Positions 33,035 through 43,745 of a stretch of DNA of 64,000 nucleotides are shown piece by piece; position 1 is the stretch's first letter; the number at the start of each line of letters is the position of its first letter. The position numbers were made by a program, and so were the translations under genes. The notes beneath the pieces were generated by a model. That model worked only from the letters and a program-made list of their open reading frames with translations, made no database searches and was not told where the DNA came from. This stretch comes from Edaphochlamys debaryana (taxonomy: Eukaryota; Chlorophyta; Chlorophyceae; Chlamydomonadales), in the NCBI GenBank assembly GCA_016858145.1, contig JAEHOE010000130.1, positions 186,001 through 250,000 on the forward strand, in the 5' to 3' direction.

Positions 33035-35264
33035 ATGGCCAGTAGCCGGCTGACCTTGGCCGTCTTCGAGGTCGACTCAGCGGACGGCGGCCCGCGCCCA
33101 GCCGCCCAGCTGCCAGCGGAGCGGTTCGCCCTCCTAGCTGCCCAGCGGCAGACCATCGCTGCTCAGAAGGCGCGTTGGGCCGCCGAGGAGGCGAGGCTGG
33201 AGGCACAGCAGCGGGCAGAGGCGCTGGAGGCGGAGGTGTGGCAGCTGAGGAGGCAGCTGGCGGAGGCAGCGGAGCGGAGCAGGGCAGCGGAGCAGGGACG
33301 TGTGGAGGCCGTAGCCGGCCTGACACAAAGGGCCGAGGCGGCAGAACAGGCCCTGTCAGCGGCGGTACAGCGGGCGGAGGCGGCGGAGGCGAGGGCGGCG
33401 GCGGCTGAGCAGGGACGGGCAAAGGCCGAGCAGCGTGCGCTGGTCCCGCTGGTTCCGCTGGAGGCCGAAGCGCGGCCGGGTGGAGCAGCCGAAGAGCGGG
33501 TGGCAAGCGAGACGCGCCCAGCAAGGCGGCCCAGCAGCTGATCCGGATACTGAATGCCTTGGACAGGCCCCCGTGCGGGCCCCCGAGAGAGATCTCCCCG
33601 GAAGTGTCTGAGGGGCCCCTGGGCGGCGGCGCGGGCCATCAGCAGCAGGTAGGTGCGGCGGGCAGGGGCATGGGCGGGAAGGGGTACTGCCAGAGCGGTC
33701 GTGAGGTTGCCTCAGCTGCATTGCCCCGTGGCCTCAACTCCTCCTTGGCAATGCTCAGCATGGCTCGAGGCCCTCTGCTTAGAATGGCTTGAGGCCCTTT
33801 GCTTGCTCTTTTTAAGCTGCTGTCTTGCGTCTGTCGTGCTGTCTGTCGCGCAGCCAGCTGCGAGCGCAGACCCTGCGCCCCACGGCATCAAGGCAGGGGC
33901 ACGCGATGGCGGGCCGTGCCGCGGAGGCCAGGCCGGGGAGCCGGCGTGTCCGCAGCCTCGCCGCAGACCCACGGAGGACAGCCTGCCCGCTGCCTCCGCT
34001 CCTGGAGCCTCGGCGTGCGACGGAGGTGGGAGCGCTGGGGGGCCCGCTGCCAAGCGCCTGCGCTTGGAGCAGGCGGGGAGCCCGAGGGCGGCTACGGGGG
34101 CGGAGGCCGCCGAGGCGACCGCGACGGTGATGGGGGAGGGGGAGGAAGTGGAGCAGGCGAAGGGCTGGGAGGTCGGGGCGGGGGCGAGGGCTGTGCCATG
34201 GCAGAAAGAGGAGGAGAAGGGAGCAGCGGCAGTGGAGGGGGAGGAGGGGGCGGTGGAGACGGAGGAGGAGGAGGACGGGGCAGGAGGAAGAGGGGGAGGA
34301 GGGGGTGGAGGAGGAGGAGGAAGAGGTGGCGGTGGGGGAGGAGGGGAAGGAGGGGGCGGCGGAGGAGGAGAGGAGGAGGAGGAGGAGGGCGCGGCGGCAG
34401 AGGAGGAGGAGGAGGAGGAGGCCGAGCTGCAGCACTGGGAGGGGATGGGGGAGGAGGGTTTGGATGTGATGGGCGAGCTGGAGGATGACGGGTCAACGGA
34501 GGTGTTGGGGGAGCTGTTGGACGAGGAGGACGAGGAGGAGTACGGCCCGGTGGATGGGGCGGAAGCGGCAGGGGCAGCAGGCCCGTCCGCCCCCGGCAGG
34601 CTGCCGTCAGCACTACCCACCAAGCCGGTTCCGGCTCGCAGGGGCGGCACGGACGACACCTTCCGCCCGGCGCGGCCCACCAATCTTGGCCCTATGTGGG
34701 CGACCTTCAAGCCCTGCCCGCCGACGAGCTTCCGCTTCCGCTCCAAGGTCCCCCACGGCCGCGCCACGCCCAGCTTCTACCCCGCCCTCGCCAGTCACTT
34801 TGGCATCGAGAAGGGTGACACGGAGGCCCTGCCCAGGTACTGGGCCCTGAGCTTCGAGGTAGGAAGGGCGGAGGGTGGGGGTGCGTGGGGGGGTGATGGC
34901 AGGCCGAGCGCGTCTGTTGGCTAGATCGGGGATTGAATGAAAGATCAGGGGTGGCTTGCAGGTTGCAGCATCTTGACCGCATCGTAATGGCAGTAGGAAG
35001 CCCACACCTTTCTGCCGTCATCAAGCGTTCTACCGTCGTCGTCACGCATCCTCCCCCCGGCCCACTTGGCTCACTCAGGAGAAGAAGAAGAAGGCGGAGC
35101 GATTCATCTCCGAGCGTGGAGGCATCGCGGCGGTGCGGCGGCAGCTGTCGATGCCGCCTGACTGCAGCGACTGGGACGTGCTGGAGAAGGTGGTGATCCT
35201 GGCCCGCGGCAAGGCGGAGAACACGCAGCAAGCCGCACGGAGGCGGGCGGGGCGGCCTGCGTAG
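33035..35264 (+). CDS. Unknown family protein with conserved C-terminal domain, member 2 (frame break)
   Basis: Exons are about 33035-33648, 33854-34858 and 35079-35264, with phase 0 at the last two junctions. The N-terminus MASSRLTLAVFEVDS leads into a coiled coil (RAEALEAEVWQLRRQLAEAA). The frame starting at 33035 stops at 33539-33541, while the exon must end in another frame that reads KAAQQLIRILNALDRPP. The two frames meet near 33515-33525, so there is a one-base discrepancy, a sequencing error or a poor intron (33365-33525 would restore phase but has a weak acceptor). Exon 2 holds GGPAAKRLRLEQ, a long Glu/Gly tract and KVPHGRATPSFYPAL; exon 3 carries RGGIAAVRRQLSMP and CSDWDVLEKVVILAR. 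It is paralogous to 29031-32023. Confidence 0.75.
34135..34440 (+). repeat. GGA-rich purine tract encoding Glu/Gly repeats
   Basis: Within exon 2 of member 2, long GAG/GGA/GGG runs encode poly-Glu and poly-Gly blocks. The sequence is minisatellite-like and prone to length change. The complementary strand gives a misleading Pro/Ser-rich open frame. Confidence 0.85.
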
Positions 35265-35548
35265 CGGTGTGTGGGGAATTGGAAGGGAGGGCGGACAGAT
35301 TGCTGGTTAGGACAGAAGCGGTGATAATGCGCTTTGCTGTGCAACGGGGGTGGGAAGGGTAGAGCGCGGTATGAGGCACAGGCAGGTCTGTGCGTGAACG
35401 GCATGCTGGAGGAGGGCAGTGGTATATAACGAACCGCTGGCAACGGCAGTGGCAGGCAGCGGCTTAGAACAGAAGGAGGAGGACGAGGATGGAGCGCGTG
35501 AGGGCTCGGGTTCTTGTGCGATCGAGGTCAAGGCTTTAGTGCGTGGAC

Positions 35549-36249
35549 CAGGGGGGGGGTGAAAACATTAGTTCCATACACCACCCCACAAAAGTTCCGA
35601 CCCCCCCGACCCCCCCACCCCCCCCCTTGCCGTACACTGCACACACTGCCGTACATGGCCATAATGTAACCCATTTCCTCGAATTTTGTGCCAATCGGCT
35701 GCGCTTCGTGTGCGCTACTGCCTTGCGCGTGAACCGGAAGCGTCGATGAGGCTTGGGTCCTGTCCATTGACCATCCCCGCGTCCATGGACCACTCTCCGG
35801 TACCTTGCACCCGCGCTATTCATGCCCTAGGCCTCCTATATGATGAGCTACTGTCACAATAGTACACCCGGTACCCTAGCAGCGGTGGCAGTGCCGGTCG
35901 TGACGTGTCCCACGCGCGGACATGCCGACATGTGGCACCCGCAGCCACCCTTCGACCACCATCCCTATGGTCTGTGGTGCTCAGGCACACCCACGGTTCA
36001 GCCTCTCCATGATACCACGCGTTTGCGCAAGGAAAGGGCCCTTGGGCTGCGTCAGACCGCTGTGACAAAAGTTCAGACGGGAGCTGTACAAAAGTTCGGG
36101 ACCCCCCTCCCCCCCCCCAACTTTGAGGGCTTATAACTTTTTTCCTAGAACCTCGATTTTCATTCTGAAAGCGGATCTGGGCTCCTCTTGTGGAGCTCTC
36201 CAAAGTTAAAGCGTGGTGTATTTTTTTACACTTCCTGCCCCCCCCCCTG
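35549..36249. mobile_element. 701-bp TIR element, family A, copy 2
   Basis: Begins CAGGGGGGGGGTG, ends CCCCCCTG, with the 7-bp duplication CGTGGAC on each side (35542-35548 and 36250-36256). It is almost the same length as the element at 24898-25601 and shares its terminal and internal landmarks, but the two are strongly diverged, so they come from separate, old insertions. No coding capacity. It inserted about 285 bp after the stop codon of family member 2 and supplies the first downstream TGTAA (35665-35669). Confidence 0.82.
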
Positions 36250-36256
36250 CGTGGAC

Positions 36257-37262
36257 CTGCTTTCGCTGGGGATGGAGTATGCTCTGCCAGGGACACAAGC
36301 GGCTTTCAATTGTACAGGAGGTGGGCTGCTAGTAGATAGGCACAGAGGCGGCGCCTGATACGGTCGGAGGACGGAGGGGTGGCGAGTGAGAGGGACACGG
36401 GCAGTTGCGGTGCTAGCCGGTAGGTGCCACCTGCAGTGCTCGCTTGAAGCAAGATTAGCTGATGATGACGGCCAGGTTGAGTCCCTGAGATGCCGGCGAG
36501 GCAGGGCTCGCTTGGTGTGGTTTCGAACCGACTCGGCACATGGCCTTGACCGACTCTTGACAGTTGCCGGTTTGCCCGGTCAGCTTGCCGACTGCCCCCA
36601 ACGTGTCAGACCCCTACGTGGGCACATTTCGTCACGCAATTGTTAGATTAGGTACATGAAGACTTCTCCAGAGTCATAAAGTTCGTGCCACCCCCTTGCC
36701 TGTAGGGCCTTGCCCACACACGAAGCAGTAATGCAAGCCTGCCTGCGGCCCCCCCAACTCTCCACATCGTCCGACAGGTGCAAACTAACGGACAGGTACA
36801 AGTACCTTACGCTTGCGGACGCATCAGTACCGCAGTACTTGAGTGAGTGTGCAGCACCGGTCAACCCTTATACATCAGCCCTCATCATCAATGTTCAATG
36901 CGTGTTGTTAGTTGCTCATGCGACGCGTTCACTCACACACGTACACCCCTACTCAAACGCCTCTGGTGCTGCAGTTTTAAATCCCCCACTGGTGCCAGTT
37001 TCCATGCCATGCTAAAGGTTTGCCGACCTGCCGGCCCCGCGCAGTGGGGCCCGCCCACAGCATGCAAGGCCCCTCCCCATACATAATGCACGACGCAACC
37101 CTCCCTCCCTCTCATCCGTACATGTCATTCTCACATTCATTGCTGCTTGCCTTACCCCAAAGCTACGAGCACTTCCTCTCCACCACCCCGGACGCCCTCC
37201 CCAGCGGCAGGTGTGCGCGTGCCAATGTGCCCACCAACACCGAGCGACCCGCGCGCACCCGC
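36257..37262. other. Gap downstream of the first kinase gene
   Basis: Likely kinase 3' UTR plus spacer. No gene supported and no TGTAA seen on the minus strand. Confidence 0.45.
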
Positions 37263-40200
37263 TCACGGTGATGCAAGGGCTGCCGTGCCGACGCCACACG
37301 CGCACATGCGCACCAGCGTCCTCAACAGCCCGCCGTTGCCCTCGTCGCTCCGGAGCGCGGCATCACCAGGCTGGTGTTGCACGGGACGGCCCGCCTTGCG
37401 CATCTCCACACCCACATGCGGGTGCGCACCGGCGGCCGGGGCCGCACGCTCCCGCTCTTGACTCGGCGGCGGCATGGCGTTTTCATCCCGAAGCGTGTTG
37501 GAGGATAGAGCCGAGTCCAGGCGCGTCGGCCGCTGTTGCGAAGCCAGTCCTCCGGGGGCCTCATCCGAGTCCATGGTATGGGCCGGCAGCACGGAACCAG
37601 CAGCCGCACTGCAACTCCCGCCCGCCGCCGCCACATCAAAGCGCAAGCGATGCTGCGGACCCGCCGCCGAGGTGACGGCGCCAGCAGCAGAGCTCCTGTA
37701 CGGTTCCCCCCTTCCGGGTTCGAAACCTGGGATTAGGCAAAGAGTGACCTGCGCAGCAACCCCAGAGTCAGGGTCCGGCGACGCGGCCGTAGCTAGCTTG
37801 GGCCGCTCTGTCCTCTGGATGGCAGCGGCGGCAGGCAGCGCAGGCACCGGCGGGCCGGCGCCGCCCCCGGCGCCGTCGGCAACGCCAGGCAGCGCGGGCG
37901 CAGCCGGCCAGCCATCCACCGTCGATACCGCTCTCGAAAGTGCCACGACCTGCTGGGCTGACTCGGCACTGCCCATGCCCATGGCACAACCGCCAGCCAG
38001 GCCACCGTGTTCCATGCCGGCCCTGCCCCGACTGCTTGGAGCCAGGCTGCAGCCGGTGGGCCCGCGGGCCAGGCCGCCAAAGGCGCCCTGCTGTTCGGCG
38101 ACGCAACGCAGCAGCCGGTTCCTGCTAGAACCTGGGGCGCGCGGGTTTACGCTGGCCCACTTTGTGAAGCGCTGGTTGTCGCTGGAGGGCTCGCCCGGCT
38201 CCGGCGATTCGATGCCGTCCTGGCCCGCCTCCGGCCAGCAGGCGTGCGGTGGCGCCATCACCTCTGGCTCCAGCACGGCCGTGGCGGGGGCGCCCACCGG
38301 TGTGCCCCCCGCATCCCACGCCTCGCTCAGTGTGCCACTGGCCATGAGCCCCACGCGCACCACCCTGGGCTCCAGCCCCAACAGAAGGGACGCCGCCGCA
38401 AGACGGGCCCCGCCGGCGGGGGCCGCGGGCACCGGTCTCCGCTGCTGGCCCCAGGCCTTGCGCTCGCCCGGTGCGGACGCGTGGCCCGGGCCCAGGCCCC
38501 ACGCGTTGCTCGACGCAAGGCCAGGAGCTGTCGGGGCGGAGGTGTTGTTGCCGCTCGCTTGGCCCGGACTGGGGCCGCGGGGTTCCGGGCAGGCGCAGGG
38601 CGACGTCGGGGCCTTGGTCCCGTCAGGAGCCGGGCCGTTTCCCTCGAGGGGGCACCCTGCGGACGCCGCTGCAGATGGGCCCTTACTATGATGCGGGCAG
38701 CCTCCGAGAGGGATTCCAGGGGTCACCGCGCAGCCGGGGCGGCGTACGGGTTCCGGCGGGCTGGGCTGTGAAGTGGCGCTGTCGAAGGGCAGCACTGGGC
38801 GCGCGTGAGGGCGGCGCTGCCGCAGGCTCACCACGGCGCAGCAGTTGGGCTCTGGGCGCGCAGGCGCAGCAGCGGCGGCTTCACTGCCCAGCGCGGCGGT
38901 GGCGGTCCGGCGGCGGCAGGGGCTGCTGTAGTCCTCGGCTGACGCGCGCTGCAGCGGAGCCTGCGAGCTCTGCGAGGCCTCGAGTGTGGGGCTGGCGGCA
39001 GGGACTGGCACGTTTCGCCAGCCCGCGTCCCGTCGTTGGCGGCCCTCCTCTGCCTCTGCCGCCGCCGTCGCCACGAGCTCGTCCACGCGGCGGGGCACGC
39101 AGGCCGCCACGTGGTGGGCGTTCCAGAAGTACGGCATCTGTAGCAGCTCGTGCGCGGTGGGGCGGCGGGCGGGGTCCACCTGTGGGGGTACGGCAACGCA
39201 CGCAACAACAGGAAATGGCGCGGGTACATACGGTTTCAGGCACTGGTGTGGGAGGTGGCAGAGCAGCGCCCTGCCGCCCGCTCCCGACCCCGCAAGAACG
39301 CAGGCATCATGTACAGTAAGCATAGCAGGTTCACGGGCGCAGGGCCGCACCTGCAGGCACGCCTGCAGCAGCTCGCAAAGCCGCGGTCCCAGGCTGGACA
39401 GGTGCTGCCGCAGGAGCGCCACGTTGGGCGGGTGCCAGCAGACGGCGTGTGTGGCAGCCGCTGCCAGGCGGGGCCGGGCGGCGGCGGCGGCTGACTGGGA
39501 CGGCGTGAGGGGCCCAAGGCAGGACGTGATGAGGAGCAGCTGGTCTAGCGTGCTGGTGCCTGAAAGGGCGGGCCGGGGCAGGGATGGAGCGGGGTTGGGG
39601 CGGGCTTACTTGGGGCGTAGGCGGGCAAGGAGCATGCTGACGCGGGGTTAGCACAACAGGAGCAGCGGAGCAGCACACATGGCACTCGCATCAAATGCTG
39701 CTGAATATCCTGCATGCATGCAGCATGCCGCCATGCCCACCTGTGAAGAGCGGCCGCCCCGTGGCAGCCTCCGCGAGGGTGCAGGCAAGGCTCCAGATGT
39801 CGGATGCTGCACCGTACTCATCCCCTGCTAGCACCTCTGGCGACGGACATAACAGTCAGGGACCACGGGTGGGGCCGGGTTAAGCGTGCAGATGACGCGG
39901 GGGTTGGTGTTAACCTGACGGCTGGTTGTCCCCTTCCCACGGATCTCACGTTAAACCCCGATCATCTCCCCGGACCCTTCCAAACAGCCCGTGACCCAAG
40001 CCAATCCGGCAACTCTCCGTCCTGTCCGGTACGTGTCCTTCTTCACACCTCATCACACACCTAGCCTCGACCCCTCGACCCCAAGTTCCCTGAGTGCGCT
40101 CACCCGGCGCCCGGTACCAGCGCGTGACGCAGTAGCTGGTGCACCGCTCGGCCCCAGCGGGACCGCAAGACACGGAGCGGGCAAAGCCGAAGTCGCACAG

Positions 40201-41847
40201 CTTGGCGAGACCCGAGGGGCATAGCAGCACGTTGGCGGGCTTGACGTCTCGGTGCAGCACCTGCGTGCGGCCGGGGCGGGGGCGGGGTGAACGAAACTAA
40301 GGGGGAGGGAGTAACGAAGGGCCGCGTTGCGCTTCCCAGCAAGGGACCGGTCCCTGGCTGATGCCGTACGAGCAACAGCCCCGCACCTTCTTGCCGTGCA
40401 GGTACGACAATGCGCTGACGAGCTGCCACGCCAGCAGCTTGACTGCGTTCGGCGGCAGGCCAGTGGCCCCCACCTCCAGCTGGTTGTGTAGGCTGGGGCC
40501 CACGTACTCCATCACCTGGGCGGGATGAGCAGTACAGCAAGTATAAGTAGCGCAGGCAGGGGGGCCGCAGCTCAAGATCTCAATTACCGCCGAGGACAGG
40601 GCTGCGCAGGTTCATTGAGTACCACCACGAGGAGGCTCACCGGTTGGGAGCGGCCTGGGGCCGAGAGTTGCGGGACCCTGCGCCCTGCCTCGCTCACACA
40701 GCTGAAGAGGAGTGCCGGCCACCCGACCGCTTCCCCATTCAGACGTAACAATGTGGATATCCCCGCACCTACCATGTAGATGCGACCAGAGCCGCCCTTG
40801 AACGCGGCCAGCAGCTGCACGATGTTGGGGTGGCGGAGGGCCTTCAACAGGCGCGTCTCCCGGACCGCCGTGCGCGAAACGGCCCTGTCCTCATGGGCCT
40901 GCGGTGGCGGGCGTTTGGGATTCTGAAGGTTCTGAAGGTGTGTGCCTAGCCCTGCCAGAGAGGCATATATTTGCCAGCTGGAATCGTTGCTGTCTAGGCT
41001 ACGCTACGAAGGCACGTGGAGGGCGGGGTGGGTGGGTCAGGGAGCAGCTCCTGCTCCCAGCTCGAGACCAGCTGAAGGCCAAACGTGTGCCCAAGACGAG
41101 CATAGCCCAGGTGTGGGGTGTCTGGCTTTCTGAGACCCCAGTTTCAAGTCATGGAGCGAGACTCACCCCGGCTTACTGCTGCCCCCAGGAGTGTCAACCC
41201 GACTGCCCCGCCGGCCCCCCGTCGGGGCCCCCCACAGGCATTCTGCGTCGGCCAACATAATGCGACGCCAAACACCGCGGCACTACGCCCCGTTGTCTAT
41301 ACTAACCCCCCAGCCGGTGGAGCATGGATCGCGCACCTGCTTCAAGCACTTCACTGCCACACTGCGGCCAGTGGCCCGCTCCGTGCACTTCCACACCACC
41401 CCATAGGCTCCCTCCCCGACGGTGCCGATGTACTCGTATGCCTGTGGGCGAGGATAGCGGGCGCGGGCCATGGCGATGAAGGGGACGACACGCACGCATG
41501 AGCGGGGCCGCAGGGAGACAGAACTAAGGTCCCCGCTTTCAACTCAAGCAGTCGTGACTAGGTTACATCGCGCGGACGCTGCGGTGTCGTCATTTTGCGG
41601 CAATGCCCTGACTACCCTTACGGTGGTGCCCGGTTCGGGAGCTACTGGTGTGGGAGACCGCCCCGAAGCTTTAGACGGATTCGCTTACACATATACGCAC
41701 CAGGACAACACTAAGGAGGCAAGCGCCCCGGCGAGCTTCCCGCGAGCGACCGTGAGCGAGCGACTCGCTCTGATTTCCCGCTCTCTCGTCGCCGCGTTGA
41801 ATGGTACGACTAGGCACAACTAGGCACAACAGTGGGCTCACCTGCAT
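37263..41847 (-). CDS. CDKL-like serine/threonine protein kinase
   Basis: Eight coding exons: 41847-41842, 41441-41337, 40898-40773, 40515-40387, 40260-40104, 39836-39741, 39559-39351, 39179-37263; 914 residues, phases consistent. Exon 1 is only ATGCAG; the tandem paralog has the same exon, which supports it. The kinase domain starts at residue 3 ([17 protein letters not shown]) and shows the ATP lysine VAVK, the [15 protein letters not shown] helix, [17 protein letters not shown] and the activation loop [13 protein letters not shown], which place it among CMGC kinases closest to the CDKL group. It should be active. About 600 disordered Ala/Pro/Gly-rich residues follow, with a conserved piece ([20 protein letters not shown]) and a Cys-containing end ([15 protein letters not shown]). 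In Chlamydomonas, CDKL kinases such as LF5 control cilium length; a similar role here is speculation. Confidence 0.9.
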
Positions 41848-43745
41848 ACGTCCGACCGCTTCCAGCGGTGTTTGGGCCCAAGGCGCTTGCCGGGCCTGCC
41901 TCGTCTATGTCGCGCTGAAACGCGGGACACATGTATAGCGTGCATGCGAGGTAGGGCGCTGCGAGGCAGCAGCTGAACTGTTCCTGCCGCTTTCTGTGTC
42001 GCATATGCGCGCCAGTCCTCACAGTCCTGTGAAACTCCGCATCTGCCCGTGCCTGCCCGTGTGCCCGTGTGAGCGACCCTAAGGGACGTCCGCGCGGCCC
42101 ATTACCCTCGCCAAGCTTGCAGATCGATAGACAACCCAGATCCGTTTGTGTTCTGCTCATTTGCAGGCTCAAAGCTGCGCGCTGTGAGTGCCACGGCGCA
42201 GGCTCGCGCCGCTCGCAACCGGCACGCACGAAACGACCTGAATGAACGCTCTCTACTCAGCAGTATCGATGTCCACACGGGCAGGACTTCCCATCCGCCA
42301 TCCACGGACTTGCTCAAACCCTGCCGTCGGTGACTCCCGATGTCTTTCGTCTTCCGTTGCCCTCGCCACGCGGGGCCCCGCCGCGCCCCCCCCGCGCCCC
42401 CGGCCCCCACCCCGCTCCCTCCCTTCACTCGTTTTACCCACGTGATCCCTCGCGGCGGTTGCGGGTTCCCCTTTCAGAAGGGAGGCACCGCAAAGCAGCA
42501 GGCACCGACCGCGTCGACATACTGCGTGCCCCGTTCTTGCCGTCCCGTGACAAGGAGGCCCTCCGCTCAGCAAGGCCGCGTCGTAACCCCCGCCCCGCCC
42601 TCCCAAACCAACACCCCTATCAAACAAGAATGAGCTGGCCGACATTGCTGGCACATCAGTGGTTGGGGGTGTCCCTATCAGCGGGTACACGCACACTACG
42701 ACCCTGAGGCTTCCGCGCGCATGCAGAGCGCACCAGTGGTTGTACACAGTGCTGTGTTCACCTAGAGGCACATCCAGGGAGTACACCCGTGGCCACACAC
42801 ACGCATACATGCCCGGGTGCGCACGGCTCAGGTGCCACACACGCTGCTACCTCATCATCGTGGGTACCCATGTGTACCCAGAAGGCAGGGCAAACGGGCT
42901 GAGCGCCCTTAGTCCCGCCTACAACCAGCCAATCCTGCATCGCAAACACGACCTACTTGACTCTCACATCAGCACCAAGCCGTGTGCAACATGCGTGCCA
43001 CATGCCGCCATGCTGCAGGTGCGTGCACCAATGGTGTCCTCTCTGCAACTCTGATAAAAGAACATCAGCCGACCAAGGAAGACCCATGAATTAGAGTTTT
43101 CTTTAAATAAGAGTTTATTCAGCGTTCACCTGACCTCACCAGAGTCCCCGATTCCCCGCCCCCCCCCCCCCCCCCCCCCCGCCCCCCGAGAGCCCGAGTC
43201 CCTCGCAGCTTCCCTGAGTCCCCGGCTCCCGCAGAAATGTACGTGAAAAGGAAATAACAGCAAACAGCAATAGCCGCGCACATCAAGCCAATAGGAAGCT
43301 CAGAAACGTGTTATCTTCTCTCTGACCACCTGACCGCAAAACATTCACGCCAAGACGTGCCACGTGCCTGAGGTGCAAGCAATGTGAACTAATGCACGTT
43401 GCATGAGAGCTTGCTGCAACTCTATGAGCCGCAGAAAACCTCCAGGCCCTCACGAGATCAATAAATTATCAGTACCCTCCTGACCCGCTTGCCTGTTGCC
43501 TGTTCCCTGGCCTGCTCATCACGGCCTCTCTGCTCGCTCAGGTCACTCACTCATCACCATCTGCCGGTCCAGGTCTTTGCCCAACCCACCCTCCCGGCCC
43601 AAGTCCCTCCCCAAGTAACAAAGCAAGCCACCACACCGAGTGCTGTCTCTCGTGTCCCCACACCGGCCCGCAACCTTGGAGCTTCTGGCCACGTTGTTCT
43701 CGTCAAACCCTTGGAGCGGGAGGCACCTGCGTTGCGCTTCCTCGC
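41848..43745. other. Region between the two kinase genes
   Basis: Holds the promoter and 5' UTR of the first kinase and the 3' flank of the second. A 30-bp block at 42023-42052 matches 48193-48222 upstream of the other kinase. A C-homopolymer of 22 lies at 43159-43180, followed by G and six more C. No other gene is supported. Confidence 0.6.
42023..42052 (-). promoter_or_regulatory. Conserved upstream block of kinase 1
   Basis: Thirty bases here match 48193-48222 at 28 of 30 positions. Each block lies 176-186 bp upstream of its kinase start codon while the surrounding sequence has diverged, so it is either a retained promoter element or residual duplication. Confidence 0.5.

Noticed and set aside
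33712..34767. 351-codon minus-strand Ser/Pro-rich frame
   Set aside because: Complement of the Glu/Gly tract of family member 2.
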